From: RGIG1668 sp045124495
GTDB lineage: Bacteria > Bacillota > Clostridia > Lachnospirales > Lachnospiraceae
Assembly (NCBI GenBank): GCA_045124495.1
Contig: JBGVLX010000114.1
Location: forward strand, 1 to 13,074
Length of the DNA: 13,074 nt
Direction of reading: 5' to 3'
Part shown: piece after piece, positions 7,030 to 13,074 of the stretch
Layout of the letters: the number at the start of each line of letters is the position of its first letter
How positions within the stretch are numbered: position 1 is the stretch's first letter
Program-made: the position numbers and the translations under genes
The notes under the pieces: generated by a model
What the model saw: only the letters and a program-made list of their open reading frames with translations
Databases searched by the model: none
Told to the model about the DNA's origin: nothing

Positions 7030-7183
7030 TTTTCTTTTTTCCATTTTCTTTTTTCCATTTTCCTATTTCTGTTTTCCTATTTGTATTTTCTTATTTCTGT
7101 TTTTCCATATCTATTTTCCTATTTCTGTTTTCTTATTTCTATTTTCCTATTTCCCTTCACCTATTTCTATTCACTTACTTCAC
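7030..7183 (-). repeat. Degenerate 14-bp tandem array, 11 units
   Basis: Eleven consecutive 14-bp units can be laid end to end. The consensus on plus is TTTTCCTATTTCTG (CAGAAATAGGAAAA on the transcribed-sense strand). Units at 7030-7043 and 7044-7057 are identical to each other (TTTTCTTTTTTCCA); those at 7058-7071 and 7114-7127 match the consensus exactly; the others differ at a few positions. The two units nearest rubredoxin (7156-7183) are inside or touch its last codons and stop. The sense transcript would be almost purely purine, with a Shine-Dalgarno-like AGGAAAA about every 14 nt. A 14-bp period does not preserve reading frame, so it is not a coding repeat. Confidence 0.85.
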
Positions 7184-7328
7184 TAAAAAGTTCTTTTCCC
7201 ACAGAACAAAGCGGACATAAAAAATCCTCTGGAAGGTCTTCAAATTTTGTCCCTGGTGCAATCCCCATGTCCGGTGCCCCCTCTTCTTCATCATAAACCC
7301 ATCCACATACGTCACATACATATTTCAT
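7167..7328 (-). CDS. Rubredoxin
   Basis: 53 residues, MKYVCDVCGWVYDEEEGAPD at the N-terminus. Two Cys pairs, CDVC (5 and 8) and CPLC (38 and 41), provide the Fe(S-Cys)4 site. GIAPGTKFEDLPEDF between them is typical of the family, and the length is normal for a rubredoxin. The usual CPxCG reads CPLCS here, a minor variation. A strong AGGAGG-type site lies 8 nt before ATG 7328. It follows the flavodiiron gene by 82 nt with no terminator between, so the two are probably co-transcribed; rubredoxin is the usual electron donor to flavodiiron proteins. Its last codons (SEVSE and the TAG) belong to the first units of the 14-bp tandem array. Confidence 0.97.
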   Translation of the reverse strand: MKYVCDVCGWVYDEEEGAPDMGIAPGTKFEDLPEDFLCPLCSVGKELFSEVSE

Positions 7329-7410
7329 TCTATTTGCCTCCTTTATTTAACCATGCTGGTTCATTACGAAATTGTCAAAAACATCTATTGGGCGATACAA
7401 GAAAAATACA

Positions 7411-8574
7411 TCACCTTCCCATAGACTGTAATTCCTCTGCAAGTTGTTCTATCTGAGCCTTGCTTTCTTCATTTAAAGCAGAAGTAATTTTTACCGTAGT
7501 ATCTGCAAACCTTAATCCCTTGCTTTTTTCAAACTTCTCCCTCATTGCCTTGGCAACCACCGGAGCCCAGCTTCCATTTTCCATAAATGCCACTACTCTG
7601 TTACTGAAATTCCGCTCCGTCAAATAATCAATAAATTCACGCATAGCGGGAAAAATTTCATTATTATAAGTTGTGGAAGCTAAAACAATCTTACTGTACC
7701 GAAAGGCATCTGCCACCGCTTTCGACCTGTCGCATCGTATCAAATCCTTTACAACCACCTTCGGGCAACCCTTCTCTTTTAATGTTTTCTCCAATAACAT
7801 CGCTGCTTTTTTAGTATTCCCATAAATGGAAGTATAGGCAATGAAAATTCCTTCTTCCTCCGGTTGATACGAGGACCAGATATGATATAAGTTGACATAA
7901 TATTCAATATTTTCTGTTAATACAGGTCCATGAAGGGGACATATCCTTTGAATCTCCCAGACTGCCATCTTTTTTAACAGGTTTTGAACCTGAATCCCAT
8001 ATTTTCCTACAATGCCAATATAATAACGCCTGGCTTCACAAATCCAATCCTCTTCTTCATCCAAAGCTCCAAACTTACCAAATGCATCCGCAGAAAACAA
8101 AACCTTGTCTGTGGCATCGTAAGTTACCATCACCTCAGGCCAATGTACCATGGCTGCGGCAACAAAGATTAATTGATGTGTTCCAAGGGAAAGTACCTCC
8201 CCATCCGACACAACCATTCGGTTTTGTGTAAATTCTGTTCCGAAAAAATGTTCCATCATCATAAATGCTTTGGCAGAAGCCACCAATATGGTTTCCGGAT
8301 ATTCTTTCATAAAATTCATAATATTCGCCGAATGGTCCGGTTCCATATGCTGGACAATCAGATAATCCGGTTTTCTGTTTCCCAATACCTTCTCAACCTG
8401 CTTTAACCACTGACAGGTAAATTCCTCATCTACCGTATCCAAAACAGCAATCTTCTCATCCAAAATGACATAAGAATTATACGCCATCCCATTTGGCACA
8501 CGATAAATTCCCTCAAACAAATCAATGTTATGGTCATTGACACCAATATACTTAATATCACTTGTTATTGTCAT
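7411..8574 (-). CDS. fprA: Flavodiiron protein (A-type flavoprotein, O2/NO reductase)
   Basis: 387 residues. The N-terminal metallo-beta-lactamase-like domain (1 to about 240) carries the full diiron ligand set: HMEPDH (H76, E78, D80, H81), H144 in MVHWPE, D163 in SADAFG and H215 in CPLHGP. The C-terminal flavodoxin domain (about 242-387) has the FMN-binding loop TSIYGNTKKA and the later STTYNNEIFP and MENGSWAP segments. Such proteins reduce O2 to water, or NO to N2O, in the cytoplasm of anaerobes with electrons from rubredoxin, and the rubredoxin gene is next downstream. All metal ligands are intact, so activity is expected; O2 versus NO preference cannot be told from sequence. The start at 8574 has only a modest ribosome binding site (GAGG/AGGA upstream). 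The leader holds copies of the AGTGCAT motif shared with the oxidoreductase hairpin. Confidence 0.96.
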   Translation of the reverse strand: MTITSDIKYIGVNDHNIDLFEGIYRVPNGMAYNSYVILDEKIAVLDTVDEEFTCQWLKQVEKVLGNRKPDYLIVQHMEPDHSANIMNFMKEYPETILVASAKAFMMMEHFFGTEFTQNRMVVSDGEVLSLGTHQLIFVAAAMVHWPEVMVTYDATDKVLFSADAFGKFGALDEEEDWICEARRYYIGIVGKYGIQVQNLLKKMAVWEIQRICPLHGPVLTENIEYYVNLYHIWSSYQPEEEGIFIAYTSIYGNTKKAAMLLEKTLKEKGCPKVVVKDLIRCDRSKAVADAFRYSKIVLASTTYNNEIFPAMREFIDYLTERNFSNRVVAFMENGSWAPVVAKAMREKFEKSKGLRFADTTVKITSALNEESKAQIEQLAEELQSMGR

Positions 8575-8612
8575 TCGTCCTAACCTCTACTCTATGTTTT
8601 TAATAGCACATC

Positions 8613-8671
8613 ACAAATGCACTTTTAATCCCATTTCTATAGTTTCCTCATCTTGTCATATATTATGCACT
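8613..8671 (-). promoter_or_regulatory. Repeated AGTGCAT motifs upstream of the flavodiiron gene
   Basis: On the minus strand AAGTGCATTTGT occurs at 8624-8613 and AGTGCATAAT at 8671-8662, the AGTGCAT cores 48 bp apart in the same orientation. The first matches 11 of 12 bases of the arms of the inverted repeat before the oxidoreductase genes (AAGTGCATTTAT). No clear promoter is recognisable in 8575-8767; the best pair is a TTTACA/TATGAC at 16 bp, which would overlap the distal copy. Apart from these, the 355-nt gap 8575-8929 contains only AT-rich DNA and the terminator structure at 8768-8849. Confidence 0.45.
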
Positions 8672-8767
8672 GTATCTGTAAAATCATTACATTTCCTTTG
8701 AAAACTCTTTTTGTCATATTTCATTTATTCGGAACTTTTGAAAATTAACCGTTATTTTCAGGTAAAT

Positions 8768-8849
8768 AAAAAAGCCCTGTAAACACAGATAAAACCTCGA
8801 TGATTCTTCCATCATCTTAGTAAAATTATCTGGTTTACAGGACTTTTTT
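8768..8849 (-). terminator. Large nested hairpin, terminator of the AAA-ATPase gene
   Basis: The outer arms 8768-8784 and 8833-8849 are 17 bp each and pair fully in minus-strand RNA (one G-U; the same position is a C-A mismatch on plus). A second pair of arms, CAGATAA (8786-8792) and TTATCTG (8826-8832), stacks on it after one bulged base. An apical hairpin, GATGAT (8799-8804) with ATCATC (8811-8816), closes the top. A run of six T ends the minus-strand copy. It lies 80 nt past the stop codon at 8930. It is much larger than an ordinary terminator and may be a dispersed repeat or structured RNA used as one. Confidence 0.75.
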
Positions 8850-8929
8850 CATCTTTCCCATTTTCACCATTTATTTATATGCATGCCCGGTAAGTTGCTA
8901 GTTTCTTACATAAACTGTGATGTTTTTAG

Positions 8930-10621
8930 CTATGCACCGATTAATACATCCTTACCTTCGAAGGCAAAGCCGTACTTTCGTATCTTTTCTTTTGGAATGC
9001 CCTTTGCAATAAGGTCTGTTTCATATTGTTTTTCTTCTATCTGGGCAAGGGCTTTTTCTACTGTTTCGGATAAACTTTTCTCATCCTCCATGTCCCTGAC
9101 TTTAAATTCCAAAACAAACGCATCTTTCGTTTTATCTTTCGGTTCTATCATCACATCATATCTTCCAAAACCGCTTTCCCTGTTGGAAGTTACGATATAG
9201 TCCCTTCCTAAATCCACTAAAAGACCAAGTACAAAGCCATGGTAAAACCGTTCCGGCTCATCTCCAAATTTCCCTTTTCCGGTATCGAAATAACTGAACA
9301 TCTCCATAGTTACCCGTTTCATATAGTAATTCATGGCTTTTAAATCCCCTAAAAGCAATGAATTCAGAAAATCATTGTAACCTGCCCCTGGTTTTGCAAA
9401 CCAGCCTCTTACCATACGATAAAACATTCGCCGTACTTCGTAGTTGGTAAAGTTCAGTTCATATAAAGGCTCTTCATCCCCTACAAGCAGTAAATTCTCA
9501 TAGCTTATCACCTTTAAATATCCACTGGCTACCAAAAGACTCCAGATAGCAGCTTCATTATCGTCAAGCTGGTTATATACAATCTGTTCATCAATGGGAC
9601 ACTTTATGATTTCTCCCTTTAACAGCTTTTCAAAGGTCAGTTTTATTCTTCTATCTCCTTCTCTAATCAGCTTTCCCACCAGACTATTGGAGCTGGTATT
9701 GGCCCAGTAGGCAGTATATTCTCCGGTATCCAGAAAGTTAAGGATAGACCACGGATTATAGATATCCCTATGTTTTCCAAATACAAATCCGTCATACCAT
9801 TCCTTGACTTTTTCTTTTTCTTCTCCAAGTCCACAGTCATCCAATGCTGCAAATACTTCTTCCTCCGTGAAACCAAAGGAGGTAGCATATTCACTGGAAG
9901 TTGTAGTAACTACTTTTAAATTGTTTAGATCCGAGAAAACCGACTCTTTACTTACCCTGGTGATTCCGGTCATGATTCCACGTCCCATATATGGGTTAGT
10001 CTTAAATGTGGAGTTAAAAAGGCTTCTGGTAAAGGCTACCATTTCATCCCAGTAACCATTCACATAAGCCTCCTGCATCGGAGTATCATATTCGTCAAGA
10101 AGAATAATTGGCTTTTTTCCGTAATAGCGGGCAAGATACTCTGATAAGCGGTTCAGGGCAATGGTAGCATCTGCATCATCCATATCTATATTCACACGTT
10201 TAAAATATTCCTTTTCTGTTTCATATAACAAATCACCCCCCAGCAAGTAGGAATGTTTTGCATATAACTCTACCATCTGCTGGCATATCTTTTTCCGTGT
10301 TACCTGGTAGTTGGTTTCTTTTATATTGGCGAAAGAAAGGCTGATGACCGGATAGGTTCCCTGAAGACTTTGGTACTTTTCTTCTTCCCAGATAGAAAGC
10401 CCTTCGAATAAATCCCCTCTTCCTGCGTAATCCACGGAAAAAAATTCTTCTACCATGGACATATTTAATGTTTTTCCGAAACGACGTGGGCGGGTTATCA
10501 AGGTTACGCTGTCGTTACTTTCCCACCATTCCTTGATAAATGAAGTTTTATCAATGTAAAAATTATGTTTTTCACGTAATTCCAAAAAATCCTGTATTCC
10601 GATTCCTACGGTATGGGTCAT
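8930..10621 (-). CDS. AAA-ATPase with C-terminal PD-(D/E)XK nuclease domain
   Basis: 563 residues, usual length for the family (AAA-ATPase_like plus PDDEXK_9, formerly DUF1703). The N-terminal segment IGIQDFLELREKHNFYIDKT (from residue 7) leads into Walker A in RPRRFGKTL (44-52). Walker B is IILLDEYD at 172-179, followed by the GIMTGITRVSKESVFSDLNN segment (215-234) that typifies the family. The C-terminal domain has YHGF (460-463), GRYDVMIEP (486-494; D489), and FVLEFKV (502-508; E505 and K507), then QIEEKQY, which together give the D-ExK nuclease core. Multiple copies of this family occur in gut Clostridia and Bacteroidetes, but its role is not established; DNA processing or defence are guesses. 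It has its own promoter at 10693-10665 and terminator at 8768-8849. The ribosome binding site AAAGGA is rather far (about 11 nt) from ATG 10621. Confidence 0.92.
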   Translation of the reverse strand: MTHTVGIGIQDFLELREKHNFYIDKTSFIKEWWESNDSVTLITRPRRFGKTLNMSMVEEFFSVDYAGRGDLFEGLSIWEEEKYQSLQGTYPVISLSFANIKETNYQVTRKKICQQMVELYAKHSYLLGGDLLYETEKEYFKRVNIDMDDADATIALNRLSEYLARYYGKKPIILLDEYDTPMQEAYVNGYWDEMVAFTRSLFNSTFKTNPYMGRGIMTGITRVSKESVFSDLNNLKVVTTTSSEYATSFGFTEEEVFAALDDCGLGEEKEKVKEWYDGFVFGKHRDIYNPWSILNFLDTGEYTAYWANTSSNSLVGKLIREGDRRIKLTFEKLLKGEIIKCPIDEQIVYNQLDDNEAAIWSLLVASGYLKVISYENLLLVGDEEPLYELNFTNYEVRRMFYRMVRGWFAKPGAGYNDFLNSLLLGDLKAMNYYMKRVTMEMFSYFDTGKGKFGDEPERFYHGFVLGLLVDLGRDYIVTSNRESGFGRYDVMIEPKDKTKDAFVLEFKVRDMEDEKSLSETVEKALAQIEEKQYETDLIAKGIPKEKIRKYGFAFEGKDVLIGA

Positions 10622-10664
10622 ATCGATTCACATCCTTTCAAAATCCTGTTTCTCTCTTATGGTA

Positions 10665-10693
10665 AGTATAACGGATTTCCCTTTAAAATGCAA
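10665..10693 (-). promoter_or_regulatory. Promoter of the AAA-ATPase gene
   Basis: TTGCAT (10693-10688) and TATACT (10670-10665) are separated by 17 bp on the minus strand. The -10 matches five of six bases; the -35 only the TTG. It places the transcript start about 37 nt before ATG 10621. A small GGACA/TGTCC inverted repeat lies just upstream, but no convincing terminator separates it from the response-regulator gene. Confidence 0.6.
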
Positions 10694-10755
10694 TGTTTCT
10701 CCATTGGACAGTTTGTCCAAAATACAACCACATCCTGACAAAAAATCCTCTCCCT

Positions 10756-11391
10756 TTATTCCTGTTTCTTCCCCGTAAGATAATATACCGCAAGTGCAGT
10801 TCTGTGGGACAAATTTTCCTTTGCCAGAATCGAACTAATATAATTCTTCACGGTTCCTTCTGAGATACAAAAACGACTTGCAATTTCTTTATTTGACAAG
10901 CCTTGGGCAACTGCCTTCACAATATCAAGTTCCCTTGCAGTGTATCCCTCTTCGCAAAATCCAGCGTTTTTAACCTCTGTATTCTTTGCCAGTTTTTCAA
11001 AAATAGTTTCCTCCATCACTCCGGTTCCATAATACACAGACTTTATCATCTGTTTTAAATGCTCCGGAGTATGATTTTTAATCAGATACCCCTTCGCCCC
11101 ATTCCGAAGTGCCTGCTGCACCAGTTCATCATCATCAAAGGTGGTAAGGATTAGTACTTTTCCAAGATTTTGCTCTACTATGTACTTGGTAGCTTCGATT
11201 CCATCCATTTCCGGCATTTGAATATCCATCAGAAAAATGTCCGGCGCCATCTTTTTTGCAAGTTCTATTACCTCTCTTCCATTGGAGGCACAACCAATCA
11301 CTTCAAATTCCGGATCCACAGACAGAATAATTCGCATTCCATCTCTTACAAAATCACTGTCATCCGCAATCATTACTTTAATCTTTTCCAT
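10756..11391 (-). CDS. NarL/LuxR-family response regulator
   Basis: 211 residues, full length for the family. The receiver domain (1 to about 120) has the acidic pair D10-D11, the phosphoacceptor D56 in LMDIQMP, TT at 83-84 and K105 in GYLIKN. The C-terminal LuxR-type helix-turn-helix (about 145-205) reads YTARELDIVKAVAQGLSNKE, then IASRFCISEGTVKNYISSI. It should bind DNA when phosphorylated by its partner, almost certainly the HisKA_3-type kinase encoded 57 nt upstream. GGAG lies 7 nt before ATG 11391. The likely target is the ABC transporter upstream or a cell-envelope regulon. If the kinase is really inactivated by the frameshift, this regulator has lost its dedicated phosphate donor. Confidence 0.95.
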   Translation of the reverse strand: MEKIKVMIADDSDFVRDGMRIILSVDPEFEVIGCASNGREVIELAKKMAPDIFLMDIQMPEMDGIEATKYIVEQNLGKVLILTTFDDDELVQQALRNGAKGYLIKNHTPEHLKQMIKSVYYGTGVMEETIFEKLAKNTEVKNAGFCEEGYTARELDIVKAVAQGLSNKEIASRFCISEGTVKNYISSILAKENLSHRTALAVYYLTGKKQE

Positions 11392-11448
11392 AAATTCACT
11401 CCTTCCTTCTTAATCACTGTTTAGGTAATTGCATCACTTGCATACAAT

Positions 11449-12578
11449 TTACAATGGCAACAACATATTAATACGGAATCCTGCCTCTGTCTCAAAATCC
11501 AAAATACCATTTACTTCCCGCACTCTACGCCGCATACCGGAAATGCCCATTCCATCCTCAATCTCCCCACAACCAACACCATTGTCCGAGATACTGCAAC
11601 GAAGCATCTGATTCATGACATGAATCTTAATTTCAATTTTGGTACACTTGGCATATTTCATGGAATTTGATACCGCCTCATAAGCATTATCCAAAATTAT
11701 TTCCAGATATTTCTCAGGCACCTTGACGAAATCGCCTTCCGTGGTCAACTCCGCCATGACGCCTTTCCTTCTGCAGTCCTCACATAACTTTTCGATCTGT
11801 AACACCGCCAGTTTATACTTCTTAGGACGTTGTTTCCGCAGTATGGCACGAATCTCATCCATTCCCATTCTAAGCTGGTCAATGACTGCCTGTATCATTT
11901 TTTTCGAAGCCTCCGGCTCTTGCTCCATCAACACTTTCACTGCTTCTAACTGATACACGGAACCATTAATATTATGTCCCAGCTTGTCATGCAAAGTCTG
12001 GGAAAGTCTTTCCCTTTCCTCTAACATCTGATTCTCGGCCAGAATTAAATTCTTTCTTATTTCCTCCCGCATTTCATGCTCTTTATGATAGATGTTATGT
12101 TTCAAAGATTGTTCCACTATAATATCTTCCTTCAACTGCTTCCGGTATGACTCCACCACAAAATCATGCTGAAAATAAATGATACTCATAAACAACGCCA
12201 CCATCAGATGCAGATACCCATTCATCTGTCCCGGAACAAAAGCAATTCCAATAGGTAGAAAATACCAGAACATATTCGGTTTAAGATAGGTAAGAACCTC
12301 ATAACAAAGGAAAATGCCCAACAATAAAAATGCATTTCCAAGTCTTGAGAAAATAATAAAAAGAAGTCCCACCGCCAAAACAAAAAAGAGCCTCTTTTTT
12401 TTCGTTCCACTAATTCCTTACCTGCTACCACACCAACAAATAACGCAAGAAGCAGGAGCACCTTAAAAGATGCCCCTGTTAACACAGACTGTGACAAAAC
12501 AATATAGATTTCCAATACCAGCAGCAAGCCTATCCTGACTGCCAAAAAATAATGATTCCGAAACTGTTCTCCCATCAT
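11449..12578 (-). pseudogene. Sensor histidine kinase (HisKA_3 type), split by a frameshift
   Basis: Two overlapping frames together make one kinase of about 376 residues. Frame 1 starts at ATG 12578 with GAAGGGA 5 nt before it and encodes two membrane segments (about 12-30 and 37-53), then leaves frame after ELVERKK. Frame 2, open from just upstream of 12378 (a TTG) to the stop at 11449, continues with KRLFFVLAVGLLFIIF and further membrane segments. It then encodes the DHp domain with SQTLHDKLGHNINGS (phosphoacceptor His, residue 130 of frame 2), the N-box DNAYEAVSNSMKYA, and the ATP-lid glycine motifs DNGVGCGEIEDGMGISGMRR. The frames join if the A8 tract at 12395-12402 had nine A. It could be a true mutation, a slippage or phase-variable switch, or a sequencing error. 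Frame 2 has no clear ribosome binding site of its own. It lies between an ABC permease and its response regulator. Confidence 0.85.
12382..12402 (-). other. A8 homopolymer beside a palindrome: frameshift site in the kinase
   Basis: On the minus strand eight A (12402-12395) are followed directly by GAG G CTC and six T (12394-12382), so AAAAAAGAG and CTCTTTTTT form a perfect 9-bp inverted repeat around one base. The frame change in the kinase maps here: nine A would restore one open frame. Homopolymers next to a hairpin are prone to polymerase slippage. Confidence 0.75.
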
Positions 12579-12654
12579 CTACTTCCCTTCTTTTCAAGGA
12601 TTTTAATGCATCACTCTCATACAGCATATTACATTCTCACAATTTCCTATAAAT

Positions 12655-13074
12655 TTACGACTCCTGCCTCTTCATCTTAAGCCCTACGCCTCCCACAGTG
12701 ATAATGACCACCAAATATGCTACTGTAACATATAATAACATAGAATAAGCACTTTTGTCCCCTACTAATAACAATTCGGAAGCATCCATAAACCATTTTT
12801 GTGGCATAAGATAGGAGATGGTTTTTAATGCTGCCGTTGTGTCATTCATCGGAAAATATAAACCAGCCAGTAATGCGGAAATACTCCAAATGGTAAACAT
12901 CGCATAATTTGAACTCATGACATCTCCTAATATAACCCCAAGAAACATACTTAAAGTACTAAAGATTAAGCCCAAAAGAAATATAACAAACAGGAACACC
13001 AGGATATTGATTCCTAAATCCAGACCTTTCATTGCGTACAAGCATACTCCCAGTACCAAGGTCTGCATCACACA
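12655..13074 (-). CDS. ABC-2 type transporter permease, C-terminal part (cut by window edge)
   Basis: About 139 residues are visible and the frame is open to the window edge, so the start lies outside. At least four hydrophobic segments can be seen: ILVFLFVIFLLGLIFSTLSM, a segment around NYAMFTIWSISALLAGLYFP, and a final LLYVTVAYLVVIITVGGVGL. A conserved-looking loop, TISYLMPQKWFMDASELLLV, precedes the last one; this order (membrane segment, YxxP loop, W/F-x-x-A helix, last membrane segment, short basic tail KMKRQES) is typical of ABC-2 permeases for lipids, drugs or peptides. The histidine kinase follows after 76 nt with no terminator, so permease, kinase and regulator are probably one operon. 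The substrate cannot be inferred. The 76-nt gap contains only the kinase ribosome binding site. Confidence 0.85.
   Translation of the reverse strand, partial: CVMQTLVLGVCLYAMKGLDLGINILVFLFVIFLLGLIFSTLSMFLGVILGDVMSSNYAMFTIWSISALLAGLYFPMNDTTAALKTISYLMPQKWFMDASELLLVGDKSAYSMLLYVTVAYLVVIITVGGVGLKMKRQES

Noticed and set aside
6862..7044. 60-codon minus-strand frame overlapping the gamma-delta start
   Set aside because: It overlaps the well-supported gamma-delta gene in another frame, runs through the inverted repeat and has no domain signature.
7030..7183. CRISPR array
   Set aside because: Units are only 14 bp, adjoin without spacers and are degenerate; no cas gene is present.
6945..7296. Phe/Ser-rich plus-strand frames over the pyrimidine tract
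   Set aside because: They are translations of the 14-bp tandem array and the antisense of rubredoxin; the low-complexity product and lack of a start signal argue against a gene.
7349..7361. Short palindrome AACCATGCTGGTT before rubredoxin, and a TTGACA just upstream
   Set aside because: The stem is only 5 bp with no T tract, and no -10 hexamer lies at a usable distance from the TTGACA.

Overview
All recognisable genes in this window lie on the minus strand, so transcription runs from high to low coordinates. The DNA is AT-rich. The gene set is a flavodiiron protein with rubredoxin, a 2-oxoacid:ferredoxin oxidoreductase, an AAA-ATPase/PD-(D/E)XK protein, a NarL-type two-component system and a condensation-domain-like protein. 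Together with strong AGGAGG-type ribosome binding sites, this points to a strictly anaerobic Firmicute, most likely a clostridium of the Lachnospiraceae type. The taxonomy is inferred from protein style, not from a marker gene.

Layout from the transcriptional upstream end: (1) 13074-10756 holds the C-terminal part of an ABC-2 permease (cut by the window edge), a sensor histidine kinase split by a frameshift in an A8 tract, and its NarL/LuxR-type response regulator. This resembles a cell-envelope or antimicrobial-peptide-sensing export locus. (2) 10693-8768 is a self-contained unit: promoter, an AAA-ATPase fused to a PD-(D/E)XK nuclease domain, and a large nested hairpin terminator. (3) 8767-3320 is a redox cluster: flavodiiron O2/NO reductase, rubredoxin (short, 53 aa), a gamma-delta fusion and an alpha-beta fusion of a thiamine-diphosphate 2-oxoacid:ferredoxin oxidoreductase, then a terminator. 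(4) 3214-1895 is a macro-domain protein with its own strong promoter, a ~150-nt leader and a terminator. (5) 1845-895 is an ADP-ribosylglycohydrolase. (6) 941-130 is a decayed remnant of a condensation-domain-like acyltransferase, missing its N-terminal half and carrying a frameshift near the end.

Two functional themes stand out. The redox cluster pairs an oxygen-sensitive iron-sulfur/ThDP enzyme with the flavodiiron-rubredoxin system that removes oxygen. A shared sequence, AAGTGCATTT(A/G)T, occurs in the leader of the flavodiiron gene and in both arms of a 19-bp inverted repeat just before the oxidoreductase genes, which suggests common control. Second, two adjacent but separately transcribed genes (macro domain and ADP-ribosylglycohydrolase) both belong to families that remove ADP-ribose, and no ADP-ribosyltransferase is visible in the window.

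The least expected non-coding feature is an 11-copy degenerate 14-bp tandem array (7030-7183) that starts inside the last codons of rubredoxin and fills most of the gap before the oxidoreductase hairpin.
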